A stretch of 64,000 nt of DNA from contig NZ_CP024201.1 in the NCBI RefSeq assembly GCF_002749615.1, forward strand, positions 2,852,001 to 2,916,000. The letters are read 5' to 3'. The notes under the pieces are model-generated. The model did no database searches and had not been told where the DNA came from. It saw nothing but the letters and a program-made list of their open reading frames with translations. Positions 10,562 to 18,911 of this stretch are shown here, in pieces; the first letter of the stretch is position 1, and each line of letters begins with the position of its first letter. This DNA is from Caulobacter mirabilis. Its GTDB lineage: Bacteria > Pseudomonadota > Alphaproteobacteria > Caulobacterales > Caulobacteraceae. A program made the position numbers and the translations under genes.

Positions 10562-11269
10562 TCACCGCCCCTTGAACCCTGTCGCCACCAGGAAGACCTC
10601 TGAGCTGTCCTGGCGACTGGCCTTGGGCTTGATGTTCTGGACCTTGGCGAAATGCTGCTTCAGCTCGGCGATGACCGCCGCCGTCTCGCCGCCCTGGAAA
10701 GCCTTGGCGACGAAGGCCCCGCCCGGTTTCAGCACCTGGATCGCGAAGTCGGCCGCCATCTCGATCAGGCCGACGATCCGCAGGTGGTCGGTCTCGCGGT
10801 GGCCAACCGTGTTCGGCGCCATGTCCGACAACACCAGGTCAGGCTCGCCGCCCAGCCTCTCGATCAGCAGCGGCCCGGCCGCGGGATCGGTGAAGTCCAT
10901 CTGGATCAGGTCCGCCGGCGGCAGCGGCTCGACCGGCAGCAGATCGATGCCGACCACCTTTCCCGCGCCGCGCTGCTGGGCGATCTGCACCCAGCCGCCC
11001 GGCGCACAACCCAGGTCGACGATCTTCGAGCCGCGTCTGATGAGCTTCAGCCGGTCGTCGATCTCCGACAGCTTGAAGGCCGCGCGGCTGCGGTAGCCGA
11101 GCGCCCGCGCCTCGGCGGCGAAGGGATCGTTGATCTGACGTTCCAGCCAGGCCTGCTGGCTGGAGGTGCGCCCCTTGGCGGTCTTGAGCCGCGCGGGTTT
11201 GCTGCGGCCGCTGTCGAGCCCTCCGGTCGGAGGTTTCACCATGCGGCGGCGGGGAGGTTGGTCGGTCAT
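10562..11269 (-). CDS. rlmE: 23S rRNA (uridine-2'-O)-methyltransferase RlmE (FtsJ/RrmJ)
   Basis: 235-aa 2'-O-methyltransferase acting on U2552 of 23S rRNA (E. coli numbering) during late 50S assembly. The K-D-K-E catalytic tetrad is in place: Lys66 (AAFKLSEI), Asp149 (VLSDMAPN), Lys189 (AFVAKAF) and Glu224 (SSEVFLV). The SAM loop is VDLGCAPGGW at 84-93. A basic 35-residue N-terminal extension is typical of alphaproteobacterial RlmE. Its ATG overlaps the stop of the phosphatase gene by four bases. Confidence 0.95.
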   Translation of the reverse strand: MTDQPPRRRMVKPPTGGLDSGRSKPARLKTAKGRTSSQQAWLERQINDPFAAEARALGYRSRAAFKLSEIDDRLKLIRRGSKIVDLGCAPGGWVQIAQQRGAGKVVGIDLLPVEPLPPADLIQMDFTDPAAGPLLIERLGGEPDLVLSDMAPNTVGHRETDHLRIVGLIEMAADFAIQVLKPGGAFVAKAFQGGETAAVIAELKQHFAKVQNIKPKASRQDSSEVFLVATGFKGR

Positions 11270-12378
11270 GCCGCCTCTCCTGCCAGACGCGGCGCCGCAC
11301 TGCGACGTTTTCTGCGTCGACGTGGCTGCTGATCGCTCATCAGGCTGAGCAGGAGACCCTCCCGGAGACCGCGGTCCGCCACCCGAACGCGGGCGCAGGG
11401 CCAGAGTTCCTGAACCGCCTGCAGGATCGCCGCGCCGGCCAGCACCAGATCTGCGCGGTCAGGGCCGATGCAGGGTTGCGCCGCCCGCTCCTGGGGCGTC
11501 CAGGCCAGCAGTCGACCGGTGGTCGTCTCGCATTCGTCGCGGGTCATCCACAGTCCGTCGACCCGGCTGCGATCGTATCGCGGCAGATCCAGATGCAGGC
11601 CCGCCAGGCTGGTGATCGCCCCGGACGTGCCCACCAGATGCGCCCGTCCCTCCTCGAACACCTGGCGCAGCGGCTCGGCGTGCGGGAAGGCGGCGATCCG
11701 CTCCTTGACGGCGTCGACCATGCGCCGGAACCAGTCCTGAACCGCTCCAGCGTCCTCCGGAAACCGCTCCGCCAGAGTGACGACGCCGATCGGCACCGAC
11801 AGCCAGGCCTTGATCGGCAGCCGCCAGTGGGCGAACTGCCGCGGGCGCGCATCCAGGCCCCGCCCCTTGAGATCGACCCACGACAGCTCCGTCGAGCCGC
11901 CGCCCACGTCGATGACCAGCGCCGCCTCCGCCTCGCGATCGAGCAGGTTCAGACAGCCGGCGACCGACAGCTGGGCCTCCTCCTTGGGGGCGATGATCTG
12001 CAGCTTGAGGCCCGTCTCGGCCTGAACCCGGGCGATGAATTCCGGCCCGTTGACGGCCTGGCGGCAGGCCTGGGTGGCGACGGCCTTGATCCGCACGCAC
12101 CGGCGGCGGCGAATCTTCTCGGCGCAGACCGACAGGGCGGCCAGGGCGCGCTCCATCGCCTCGTCGGACATACGCCCGCTCTGGCTGAGTCCCTCCCCCA
12201 GGCGCACGATCCGGGAATAGGCCTCCACGACCCTGAAGCCATGCGATGCGGGCGAGGCCACCAGCAGGCGGCAGTTGTTCGTCCCCAGATCCAGGGCCGC
12301 GTAGGTGGGGGGCGGCCCGCTGGACGGCCCTCGGCGGCCCTTGCGTGGGCCGCGCTGCGCGCTCGGCGCCTCCGACAT
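11266..12378 (-). CDS. Ppx/GppA family exopolyphosphatase/pppGpp phosphatase
   Basis: 370-aa member of the sugar-kinase/actin fold family that hydrolyses polyphosphate or pppGpp. The phosphate-1 loop is ALDLGTNNCRLL and the second glycine-rich motif is VIDVGGGSTELSW. The length matches the short form without the C-terminal HD-type domain of GppA. I start at the ATG at 12378 (MSEAPS); an in-frame TTG two codons upstream is possible. It is translationally coupled to rlmE. Confidence 0.9.
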   Translation of the reverse strand: MSEAPSAQRGPRKGRRGPSSGPPPTYAALDLGTNNCRLLVASPASHGFRVVEAYSRIVRLGEGLSQSGRMSDEAMERALAALSVCAEKIRRRRCVRIKAVATQACRQAVNGPEFIARVQAETGLKLQIIAPKEEAQLSVAGCLNLLDREAEAALVIDVGGGSTELSWVDLKGRGLDARPRQFAHWRLPIKAWLSVPIGVVTLAERFPEDAGAVQDWFRRMVDAVKERIAAFPHAEPLRQVFEEGRAHLVGTSGAITSLAGLHLDLPRYDRSRVDGLWMTRDECETTTGRLLAWTPQERAAQPCIGPDRADLVLAGAAILQAVQELWPCARVRVADRGLREGLLLSLMSDQQPRRRRKRRSAAPRLAGEAA

Positions 12379-12467
12379 GCTCAAAGCCTTGTCTGCGCAG
12401 GCGTCACGGAACGCGACGCCTCATTTCGCCGATGACTGTAGCGAGGCGTTTCGCGTGACGGAAGGCA

Positions 12468-12497
12468 TTGACTTGCCTAACGTCGACTACCTCATAC
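12468..12497 (+). promoter_or_regulatory. Candidate hspQ promoter (heat-shock-like)
   Basis: CTTGCC at 12472-12477 is followed after 12 bases by CCTCATAC at 12490-12497, resembling an RpoH (sigma-32) promoter with slightly short spacing. The overlapping TTGACT at 12468-12473 could instead be a housekeeping -35 element. It lies 43 bases upstream of the hspQ start. The heat-shock reading is supported mainly by the nature of the gene. Confidence 0.35.
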
Positions 12498-12539
12498 GTT
12501 CATGTTCCAGTCAGACGATTGCGCTAGATTCTGAGCATT

Positions 12540-12869
12540 ATGAACCCGAGAACCGCAAAATTCTCGATCGGCCAAGTGGTCCGGCACCGGATCTATCCGT
12601 TCCGCGGCGTCATCTTCGACGTCGACCCCGTATTCGCGAACACCGAGGAATGGTGGCTCTCGATTCCGGAAGACGTACGGCCGCGAAAGGACCAGCCCTT
12701 CTATCACCTGCTGGCCGAGAACGACGACAACACTTACGTCGCCTACGTTTCGGAGCAGAATCTGCTCCCAGACGACACCGGCCTGCCGGTCGGCCATCCG
12801 CACGCCGCGCTGATCTTCGACGGCTTCCAGGACGGCCACTACAACATGCGTCCGCGCATCGCGCACTGA
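12540..12869 (+). CDS. hspQ: Heat shock protein HspQ
   Basis: 109-aa protein of the HspQ/YccV-like family (hemimethylated-DNA-binding-like beta barrel). The signatures FSIGQVVRHRIYPFRGVIFDVDP (spanning about 8-30) and EEWWLSIPEDVRP are visible, followed by PFYHLLAE and a C-terminal HPHAALIFDGF-type segment. HspQ is a small cytoplasmic heat-shock protein that in enterobacteria acts as a specificity factor for Lon. It stands alone between divergent ppx and downstream phhA. Confidence 0.93.
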   Translation: MNPRTAKFSIGQVVRHRIYPFRGVIFDVDPVFANTEEWWLSIPEDVRPRKDQPFYHLLAENDDNTYVAYVSEQNLLPDDTGLPVGHPHAALIFDGFQDGHYNMRPRIAH

Positions 12870-12965
12870 GCCGCCGGCGGCGCCGGAGAGGCGTTCCATC
12901 ACCAGGCTCGCCGAACGCAATTTTGTTTCAAAAGAAACCAGTTTGCCGGGCGCCTTAGAACGGAA

Positions 12966-13862
12966 ATGCCTGCGAAACGCGCGCATCGTCTTCTCATGAG
13001 CGCAGACGGCTTCAGCAGCGGCCCGCCCCCGGGAGCGGCGGCGGATTGGACGATCGACCAGGGGTGGGACGCCTACACCGCGGACGAGCACGCCGTATGG
13101 GACCTGCTCTATGAACGTCAGGCCGCGATGCTGCCCGGCCGGGCCTGTGACGCGTTCCTGCACGGGCTGGACGCGCTGAACCTGCACCGCGGCGGCATCC
13201 CCGAGTTCCGCAGGATCAACGAAGATCTGCAGAAGCTCACCGGTTGGAGCGTCGTCGCCGTGCCGGGCCTGGTGCCCGACGAGGTCTTCTTCGAGCATCT
13301 GGCCAATCGGCGGTTCCCGGCGGGACAATTCATCCGCCGCCGCGACCAGCTGGACTATCTGCAGGAACCGGACATCTTCCACGATGTCTTCGGTCATGTG
13401 CCGATGCTGACGGACCCGGTTTTCGCCGACTACATGCAGGCCTACGGCCAAGGCGGCATGCGCGCCCTGGGCTTGGGCCGCCTGCACAACCTCGCCCGCC
13501 TCTACTGGTACACGGTCGAGTTCGGCCTGCTGGAGACTCCGGCGGGCCTGCGCATCTACGGCGCCGGCATCGTTTCCTCGCGCACCGAGTCGATCTTCGC
13601 CCTCGACGATCCCTCGCCCAATCGGCTGGGGTTCGACCTGGAGCGGACCATGCGCACCCCCTACCGCATCGACGACTTCCAGCAGGTCTACTTCGTGATT
13701 CCCTCGCTGCAGGCGCTGCTCGACGCGACGCTGGAGGACTTCGGCGCGCTCTACGCCCGATTGGACGGCGCCAGCGACATCCCGATCGATCGGGTCGAGC
13801 CGACCGACCGGGTGTTCACGCAGGGGACGCAGGCCTACGCCGCCGCCAAGCTGCGCGGATAG
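12966..13862 (+). CDS. phhA: Phenylalanine 4-monooxygenase
   Basis: 298-aa pterin- and non-haem-iron-dependent aromatic amino acid hydroxylase, converting phenylalanine to tyrosine. The iron facial triad is visible: His139 and His144 in PDIFHDVFGHVP and Glu185 in YWYTVEFGLL. The pterin-binding region around FRRINEDLQKLTGW is at about 81-94. It is the monomeric bacterial type without a regulatory ACT domain. The start at 12966 has a weak ribosome site, and an ATG ten codons in is an alternative. The last 47 bases overlap the 3' end of the convergent acyltransferase gene. Confidence 0.96.
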   Translation: MPAKRAHRLLMSADGFSSGPPPGAAADWTIDQGWDAYTADEHAVWDLLYERQAAMLPGRACDAFLHGLDALNLHRGGIPEFRRINEDLQKLTGWSVVAVPGLVPDEVFFEHLANRRFPAGQFIRRRDQLDYLQEPDIFHDVFGHVPMLTDPVFADYMQAYGQGGMRALGLGRLHNLARLYWYTVEFGLLETPAGLRIYGAGIVSSRTESIFALDDPSPNRLGFDLERTMRTPYRIDDFQQVYFVIPSLQALLDATLEDFGALYARLDGASDIPIDRVEPTDRVFTQGTQAYAAAKLRG

Positions 13863-15030
13863 CCGCGCCGTCGGCGGCGAGCTTCAGCCCGAACAACGGT
13901 CTCAGCACAGCGACCCGCCGAACGATCTCGTAGGTCGCGAAACAGGCTGCGAAGGTCAACGCGATCACGAGCGCGCCTTCCAGAGCCTGGTTCAGCCCCA
14001 ACTTCGACAGGTGATAGGCGGCGACCACGATCACCGTTTGGTGGACGATGTAGAACGGGAACACCGCCAGGGTCAGGTAGGTCAGCGCCGGCCCCCCGCG
14101 GGTCAGATGCCGGGCGCCGAAGCCCAGCACGGCCAGGATCGCGCACCATTGGTCGGTCGCATAGACCACGCGCATCGTCTGGCGGAGCGCCTCCGGCGGC
14201 GCTGCGCCGTCGCGATAGATCCAGGCGTAGGTCGCCCAGGCCGCCCAGGCGCCGACCGCCAGGGCCAGAGCCGGCCAGCGCAGGCGGATCGTCGCCGCCC
14301 GGAACGTCTCCGACTTGGCCACCAGGAAACCCAGCAGGAAGGCCGCGAAGCTCATGGCGTGGTTGTACCAATCGCCCCCGAAGGCGTGGGTGATCTCGAA
14401 GCGCGGCATGAGCACGATCCGGCAGAAGGCTAGCCAGACGATCGGCAGCAGGAGCAGCCGCCAGCCGCTCAGCGTTCGACCCAGCCAGTCTCCGAGCACG
14501 ACCAGCGGCTTCCGCGCGACCCACAGCAGGACCGCCAGCACCAGGGTGTAGAAGATCAGGTAGGCGACGAACCACATGTGGTTCCAGGTCGGGGTGATCA
14601 GGCAGTCGTCGCCCTGGCACCAGTTCCCCGACGCCGTGACGTAGGCTGGCCAGAAGTCGACGTAGCCGCCGGCATAGCCGAGTTGCTCGACCACCTCGTA
14701 GTAGCTCTGCGGCGGCACGATAACGAACATCGCGAACACCAGCGGCGGCAGCAGCCGCCACAGGCGCTGCCCGGCCAGCGCGCCCGCGCTCAGCTTGTCG
14801 GCCATGAATCGCGTCGCCGCGCCGGACACCAGGAACAGCAGGGTCAGCCGCCAGGGATTGGTCAGCTGCATCACCGGCTCCAGCCATTCGATCGGATGTG
14901 GGCTCTTCACGTGCCAGTCCCAAGGCACGTAGAACATGCCGACGTGGTAGAGGATCAGCAGGAAGAAGGCTCCGACGCGGATCCAATCCAGGTCGTTGCG
15001 GCGGTCGGAAACAGGGGTGGCGTCGGTCAT
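13816..15030 (-). CDS. Acyltransferase family membrane protein (acyltransferase 3 / OpgC-like)
   Basis: 404 residues with about ten hydrophobic segments. The N-terminus RRNDLDWIRVGAFFLLILYH carries the family's early Asp-Trp-Ile-Arg and catalytic-type His motif, and RFMADKL and WFVAYLIFY lie further on. The family O-acylates exported carbohydrates such as periplasmic glucans or surface polysaccharides, moving acyl groups across the inner membrane. The acceptor is unknown. It is divergent from a membrane LytTR regulator gene across 108 bases, an arrangement that suggests the regulator controls it. Its 3' end overlaps phhA by 47 bases in the opposite orientation. Confidence 0.85.
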   Translation of the reverse strand: MTDATPVSDRRNDLDWIRVGAFFLLILYHVGMFYVPWDWHVKSPHPIEWLEPVMQLTNPWRLTLLFLVSGAATRFMADKLSAGALAGQRLWRLLPPLVFAMFVIVPPQSYYEVVEQLGYAGGYVDFWPAYVTASGNWCQGDDCLITPTWNHMWFVAYLIFYTLVLAVLLWVARKPLVVLGDWLGRTLSGWRLLLLPIVWLAFCRIVLMPRFEITHAFGGDWYNHAMSFAAFLLGFLVAKSETFRAATIRLRWPALALAVGAWAAWATYAWIYRDGAAPPEALRQTMRVVYATDQWCAILAVLGFGARHLTRGGPALTYLTLAVFPFYIVHQTVIVVAAYHLSKLGLNQALEGALVIALTFAACFATYEIVRRVAVLRPLFGLKLAADGAAIRAAWRRRRPASPA

Positions 15031-15138
15031 GCGAAGGCCCGTCAGCGATGAGATACGGCGGGCATCGCCCGAGGCCGCGACGCCGCGCCAGCAACAAGCC
15101 GCGCTCGGCGGCCGGGGCGGGATGAACGGACGGACCGC

Positions 15139-15957
15139 GTGACGAACGGCGAGATTTCAGGGACGGACGGAGACCTCCGCACGGTCACGCGACGGGCGGT
15201 GGCGATCTACACGGCGGTCCTGGCGGTGGTCGCCATCATCAACACCATGAGCCTGATCCATGAAGGCGCGGGCGAGCGCTGGTGGGAACCCTGGGTCTGG
15301 GAGTGGAGCAGCGCCCTTGTCGTGGTCTCGATCCTGTGGCTGCCCTGGCTGACCTGGCGGGCTGCGCCGATCGAGGCTTGGCGACGGCCGAGAACCTGGC
15401 TGATTCACCTCGGGGGCGTGCTGGCCTGGTCTGGCCTGCACGTGGCCGGCTTCCTGGTCCTGCGCCACGCGGCCTACGCCCTGGCCGGGGTGCGCTACGA
15501 CTACGGCGACCTGCGGGTCCAGGTCCCCTACGAACTGGGCAAGGACCTGTTCAGCTACGCCGTCGCCGTGGCGACGTTCCACATCGCCGACCGCTACGCG
15601 ATGCGGCGGGAGATCGTGACGACGGCCGGCCTGCCCGTCACCTTCGACATCCGCGACGGCGCCCGCCTGATCCGCGTTCCGGTCGCCGACATCCTGGCCG
15701 TCGCCTCGGCCGGCAACTATGTCGAGTTCCACCTGGCGGACGGCCGCAAGCCGCTGATGCGCGTCTCTCTGGCCTCGGTCGAGGGGCAACTGGCGGACAA
15801 AGGCTTCGTCCGGGTCCACCGTTCCTGGCTGGTCAACGCCGCGCGGGTGACGGGTCTGAGGCCGGAGGGCTCGGGCGACTGGACGGTGGAGCTGGGCGCG
15901 CTGGAAGCCCCGCTGTCGCGGCGCTTCCCGGAGGCGCTGGCGAAGCTGAAAGGATGA
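15139..15957 (+). CDS. Membrane-anchored LytTR-family transcriptional regulator
   Basis: 272 residues. Four transmembrane segments lie at about 16-38, 51-68, 86-108 and 128-148. A C-terminal LytTR DNA-binding domain (about 165-270) follows, with VADILAVASAGNYVEFHLADG and FVRVHRSWLVN as the recognisable strands. Such one-component membrane regulators bind DNA directly and sense an unknown membrane or envelope signal. It sits back to back with the acyltransferase gene, its most likely target. Confidence 0.88.
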   Translation: MTNGEISGTDGDLRTVTRRAVAIYTAVLAVVAIINTMSLIHEGAGERWWEPWVWEWSSALVVVSILWLPWLTWRAAPIEAWRRPRTWLIHLGGVLAWSGLHVAGFLVLRHAAYALAGVRYDYGDLRVQVPYELGKDLFSYAVAVATFHIADRYAMRREIVTTAGLPVTFDIRDGARLIRVPVADILAVASAGNYVEFHLADGRKPLMRVSLASVEGQLADKGFVRVHRSWLVNAARVTGLRPEGSGDWTVELGALEAPLSRRFPEALAKLKG

Positions 15958-15961
15958 GGCG

Positions 15962-17299
15962 CTAGGCCCTCTGGAACGGATAGAAATCCCCGCCCAGGTC
16001 CAGGATGTGGGTCAGCTCGTCCAGGGCGCGGCGGCTCTCGTCCAGCAGCGCCAGATCGGCCAGGTCGGCGGGCAGCAGGCGGTCGCGATAATGCGCCTCG
16101 GCCCAGGCCGCCAGCCGGCGGTGCAGGTCGGCGTCGAAGCGCTGCGCCGGATTTGTCGCCGCCAGTTCCTCGTCGGTCAGCACCACCCGCAGCCGCAGGC
16201 AGGCCGGGCCGCCGCCGTTGCGCATGCTCTGGCGGACGTCGACGTATTCGACCCGGCCGATCGGGCCGTTGGAGGCGATCGCCCGCTCCACAGCCCGTCG
16301 GGCGTCGACGGTCTCGAAGGTCTCCATTGGCGCGATCAAGGTCAGCCGATCATCGCCGGGCAGAGCCGCCAGCATCGAGTTGAACAGGTAGGACTTCACC
16401 GCCTCGCCCAGCGGCAGGTCGGCCTCGTCGACCTGGACGAACTGCGGCTCGAACCGTCCGGCGGCCGCGGCGCGGACCGCCGCCTTCATCGCGGCGCGAT
16501 CCTCGAACGCCGCCTCGTGGAAGAACAGGCAGGTCTTGGCGCCGACGCAGACCACGTCGTTGTGGAACACGCCGCCCTCGATCGCCGAACGCGCCTGCTG
16601 GGTAAACACAGCCCCCCCCGCGCCATGCCGCCGAGCCACGGCCTCAAAGGCCTGTTTCGTCTGCCGCGCCGGGAAGCGGCCGGTCCAGGGCTCGTAGGCG
16701 TCCCGCCCCCAGACGAACAGGTTCACCCCGGCCTCGCCGTGATCGGCGCAGAGGCGGACATGGTTGGCGGCGCCTTCGTCAGCGAAATGCGGCTGAGCCG
16801 GCAGCGGCTCGTGGACGGCGAACCGCGTACGGTCCGGGAACAGGCGGCGCAGCGCGCGGGTCGTCTGACCGCCTTCCAGGCTGCGGTGCAGGTTGGTCAG
16901 CAGATTGGCCGGCGTGAAGTGGACGCGCCCGTCGGCGGCGTCGGCGCTGGGCGTCACCGTGGCCGCGTTGGCGGCCCACATCGGCGAGGCGCTGCAGGCG
17001 GTGTTGAGCAGTTCCGGGGCCTGTTTGGACGCCGCTTCCAGAACCCGGGCGTCCGCCCCCGAGAACCCAAGGCCACGCAGGAAGTCGACGGCGGGCCGCT
17101 CGTGCGGCGGCAGCACGAACTGCGGCAGCCCCAGATCGGCCAGCGTCCGCATCTTGGACAGCCCCTCCAGAACCGCTGCGCGCGGGTTGGAGGGGTCGCC
17201 CTTGTTGATCTCGCTGGCGAGGTTCCCGGGCGCGAGCCCGGCGAAACTGTGCGTCGGCCCGACCAGGCCATCACAGTTGGCTTCGACGGCGGTCACCAT
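15962..17299 (-). CDS. astB: N-succinylarginine dihydrolase
   Basis: 445-aa enzyme of the arginine succinyltransferase (AST) pathway. It releases CO2 and two ammonia from N2-succinylarginine to give succinylornithine. The N-terminus VTAVEANCDGLVGPTHSFAG and the C-terminal Cys motif MRNGGGPACLRLRV are characteristic; the protein has the amidinotransferase pentein fold with Cys-His-Glu catalysis. It is the last gene of the run M20 hydrolase-astA-astD-astB, separated from astD by a 157-base gap that contains a palindromic repeat. Confidence 0.96.
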   Translation of the reverse strand: MVTAVEANCDGLVGPTHSFAGLAPGNLASEINKGDPSNPRAAVLEGLSKMRTLADLGLPQFVLPPHERPAVDFLRGLGFSGADARVLEAASKQAPELLNTACSASPMWAANAATVTPSADAADGRVHFTPANLLTNLHRSLEGGQTTRALRRLFPDRTRFAVHEPLPAQPHFADEGAANHVRLCADHGEAGVNLFVWGRDAYEPWTGRFPARQTKQAFEAVARRHGAGGAVFTQQARSAIEGGVFHNDVVCVGAKTCLFFHEAAFEDRAAMKAAVRAAAAGRFEPQFVQVDEADLPLGEAVKSYLFNSMLAALPGDDRLTLIAPMETFETVDARRAVERAIASNGPIGRVEYVDVRQSMRNGGGPACLRLRVVLTDEELAATNPAQRFDADLHRRLAAWAEAHYRDRLLPADLADLALLDESRRALDELTHILDLGGDFYPFQRA

Positions 17300-17305
17300 G
17301 TGGAT

Positions 17306-17439
17306 CCTCCCCCCTGGGGGAGGTGGCTCGCCGAAGGCGAGACGGAGGGGGTCCGGCGCATCTGGTTTGGGACCAGAGGGTCGGCGCCCATGACCCCCTC
17401 AGTCACCGCTTCGCGGCGACAGCTCCCCCAAGGGGGAGC
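17306..17439. repeat. Palindromic intergenic repeat between astD and astB
   Basis: Two imperfect inverted arms (17306-17352 and 17393-17439) flank a central hairpin TCTGGT...ACCAGA. Each arm has its own hairpins, for example CTCGCC-GAA-GGCGAG at 17328-17342 and GCTCCCCC-AA-GGGGGAGC at 17422-17439. The sequence resembles the REP/MITE-like GGGGGAG...GCTCCCCC elements I know from many Caulobacterales and sphingomonad genomes; a genome-wide count cannot be made here. In the ast transcript it would fold into a large structure that could trim or stabilise the mRNA upstream of astB. Confidence 0.7.
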
Positions 17440-17456
17440 ATCCATGACCGCGTCCC

Positions 17457-18911
17457 TCACCCCTTCAGCCCCTTGATGTCCGCCACGGTCGGGACCACGG
17501 CGTCGGCCTCGAAGCTGGCGACCGGATAGGCGCAGTAGTCGGCGGCGTAGTAGGCGCTCGGTCGGTGATTGCCGGAGGCGCCGAGGCCGCCGAACGGCGC
17601 GGTTCCCGCCGCGCCGGTCGTCGGGCGGTTCCAGTTGACCACTCCCGCGCGAACGCGCCGCTGGAAACGGTCCCACAGCATGGCGTCGTCGCTGATCAGG
17701 CCGGCCGACAGGCCGTAGCGGGTGTCGTTGGCCAGCGCCAACGCCCCGTCGAACGTGGCGGCGCGGCGCACCTGGAGCACCGGCGCGAAGATCTCCTCGT
17801 CCGGCGTCTCGTGATGGCTGACGTCGATCAGGCCGGGCGTGATGAAGGCGCCCGACAGCCCCTCGACCGCCCTCGCCTCGCGGATCACCGTCCCGCCCAG
17901 GGTCTTGGCGGCCTTGCGAGCGGCATCGGCCGCCCGAGCGGAGATCAGCGGCCCCATGAACGGTTCGTCGGCCGCGTTCCAGGCCCCGATGCGCAGGCGG
18001 TCGGCCAGGGCGGCGATCGCCTCGATCACCGCCTCGCCCTCGTGGCCTTCCGGGACGATCAGGCGGCGGGCGCAGGAGCAGCGCTGGCCGGTGGTGATGT
18101 AGGCCGACTGGATGACCAGGGCCGCCGCGGCCTCGGGGTCCGTCGCGTCCCAGACCACCAGCGGATTGTTGCCGCCCAGCTCCAGCGCCAGGATCACGTC
18201 CGGCCGATCGGCGAACTGGCGGCGGAAGTGCGCTCCGGCCGCGCCCGAGCCGGTGAACAGCAGGCCGTCGATGGGCTGCTCCAGCAGCGCCTGGCCGGTC
18301 TCCCTTCCGCCCTGGACGAGATTGACCACGCCCCGGGGCAGGTCGGCCGCCTCCAGCGCCTCGATCATCAGCTCGCCCGTCCAGGGGGTCTCCTCGGACG
18401 GCTTGAAGACGACCGTGTCGCCGGCCAACAGAGCCGGGACGATATGGCCGTTGGGCAGATGGCCGGGGAAGTTGAACGGACCCAGAACCGCCATGACGCC
18501 GTGCGGCCGATGGCGCAGCACCGCGCGCCCGAAGGCCGTCGCCGTCTCCTTGGTCCCGGTCCGCTCGTCGTAGGCGGCGATCGAGGCGTCCACCTTGGCC
18601 ATCATCGAGCCAAGCTCGGCCTTGGTCTCCCACAGCGCCTTGCCGGTCTCGCGCGAAATGGCTTGGGCCATAGCGTCCTTGCGGGCGTCCAGGGCCGACT
18701 TGTAGCGACGAAGGGTTTCGATCCGTTCGGCGCGCGGGCGGTCGGCCCAGTCGTGGAACGCGGCGCGGGCCGCGGCGACGGCCGCTGCGACGTCGGCGCC
18801 GGTCGCGGTCGAACCTTCCCAGGTCGGCGCCCCCGTCGCCGGATCGATGGAGATCAACGCCGGTCCACGCCCTGCAACCCAGGCGCCGTCGATGTACTGG
18901 CCGCGGCTCAT
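17457..18911 (-). CDS. astD: N-succinylglutamate 5-semialdehyde dehydrogenase
   Basis: 484-aa NAD-dependent aldehyde dehydrogenase oxidising succinylglutamate semialdehyde to succinylglutamate in the AST pathway. The ALDH signatures are visible: the glutamate in ALELGGNNPLVV, the catalytic cysteine in TTGQRCSCARR, and the cofactor region LGPFNFPGHLPNGH. The specific assignment rests on the neighbours astA and astB and on the N-terminal pattern of AstD. Its ATG overlaps the astA stop by four bases. Confidence 0.94.
   Translation of the reverse strand: MSRGQYIDGAWVAGRGPALISIDPATGAPTWEGSTATGADVAAAVAAARAAFHDWADRPRAERIETLRRYKSALDARKDAMAQAISRETGKALWETKAELGSMMAKVDASIAAYDERTGTKETATAFGRAVLRHRPHGVMAVLGPFNFPGHLPNGHIVPALLAGDTVVFKPSEETPWTGELMIEALEAADLPRGVVNLVQGGRETGQALLEQPIDGLLFTGSGAAGAHFRRQFADRPDVILALELGGNNPLVVWDATDPEAAAALVIQSAYITTGQRCSCARRLIVPEGHEGEAVIEAIAALADRLRIGAWNAADEPFMGPLISARAADAARKAAKTLGGTVIREARAVEGLSGAFITPGLIDVSHHETPDEEIFAPVLQVRRAATFDGALALANDTRYGLSAGLISDDAMLWDRFQRRVRAGVVNWNRPTTGAAGTAPFGGLGASGNHRPSAYYAADYCAYPVASFEADAVVPTVADIKGLKG

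Noticed and set aside
17456..17539. tRNA or small RNA gene near the astD end
   Set aside because: The hairpins belong to the palindromic repeat; no tRNA-like arms or conserved T-loop sequence are present.
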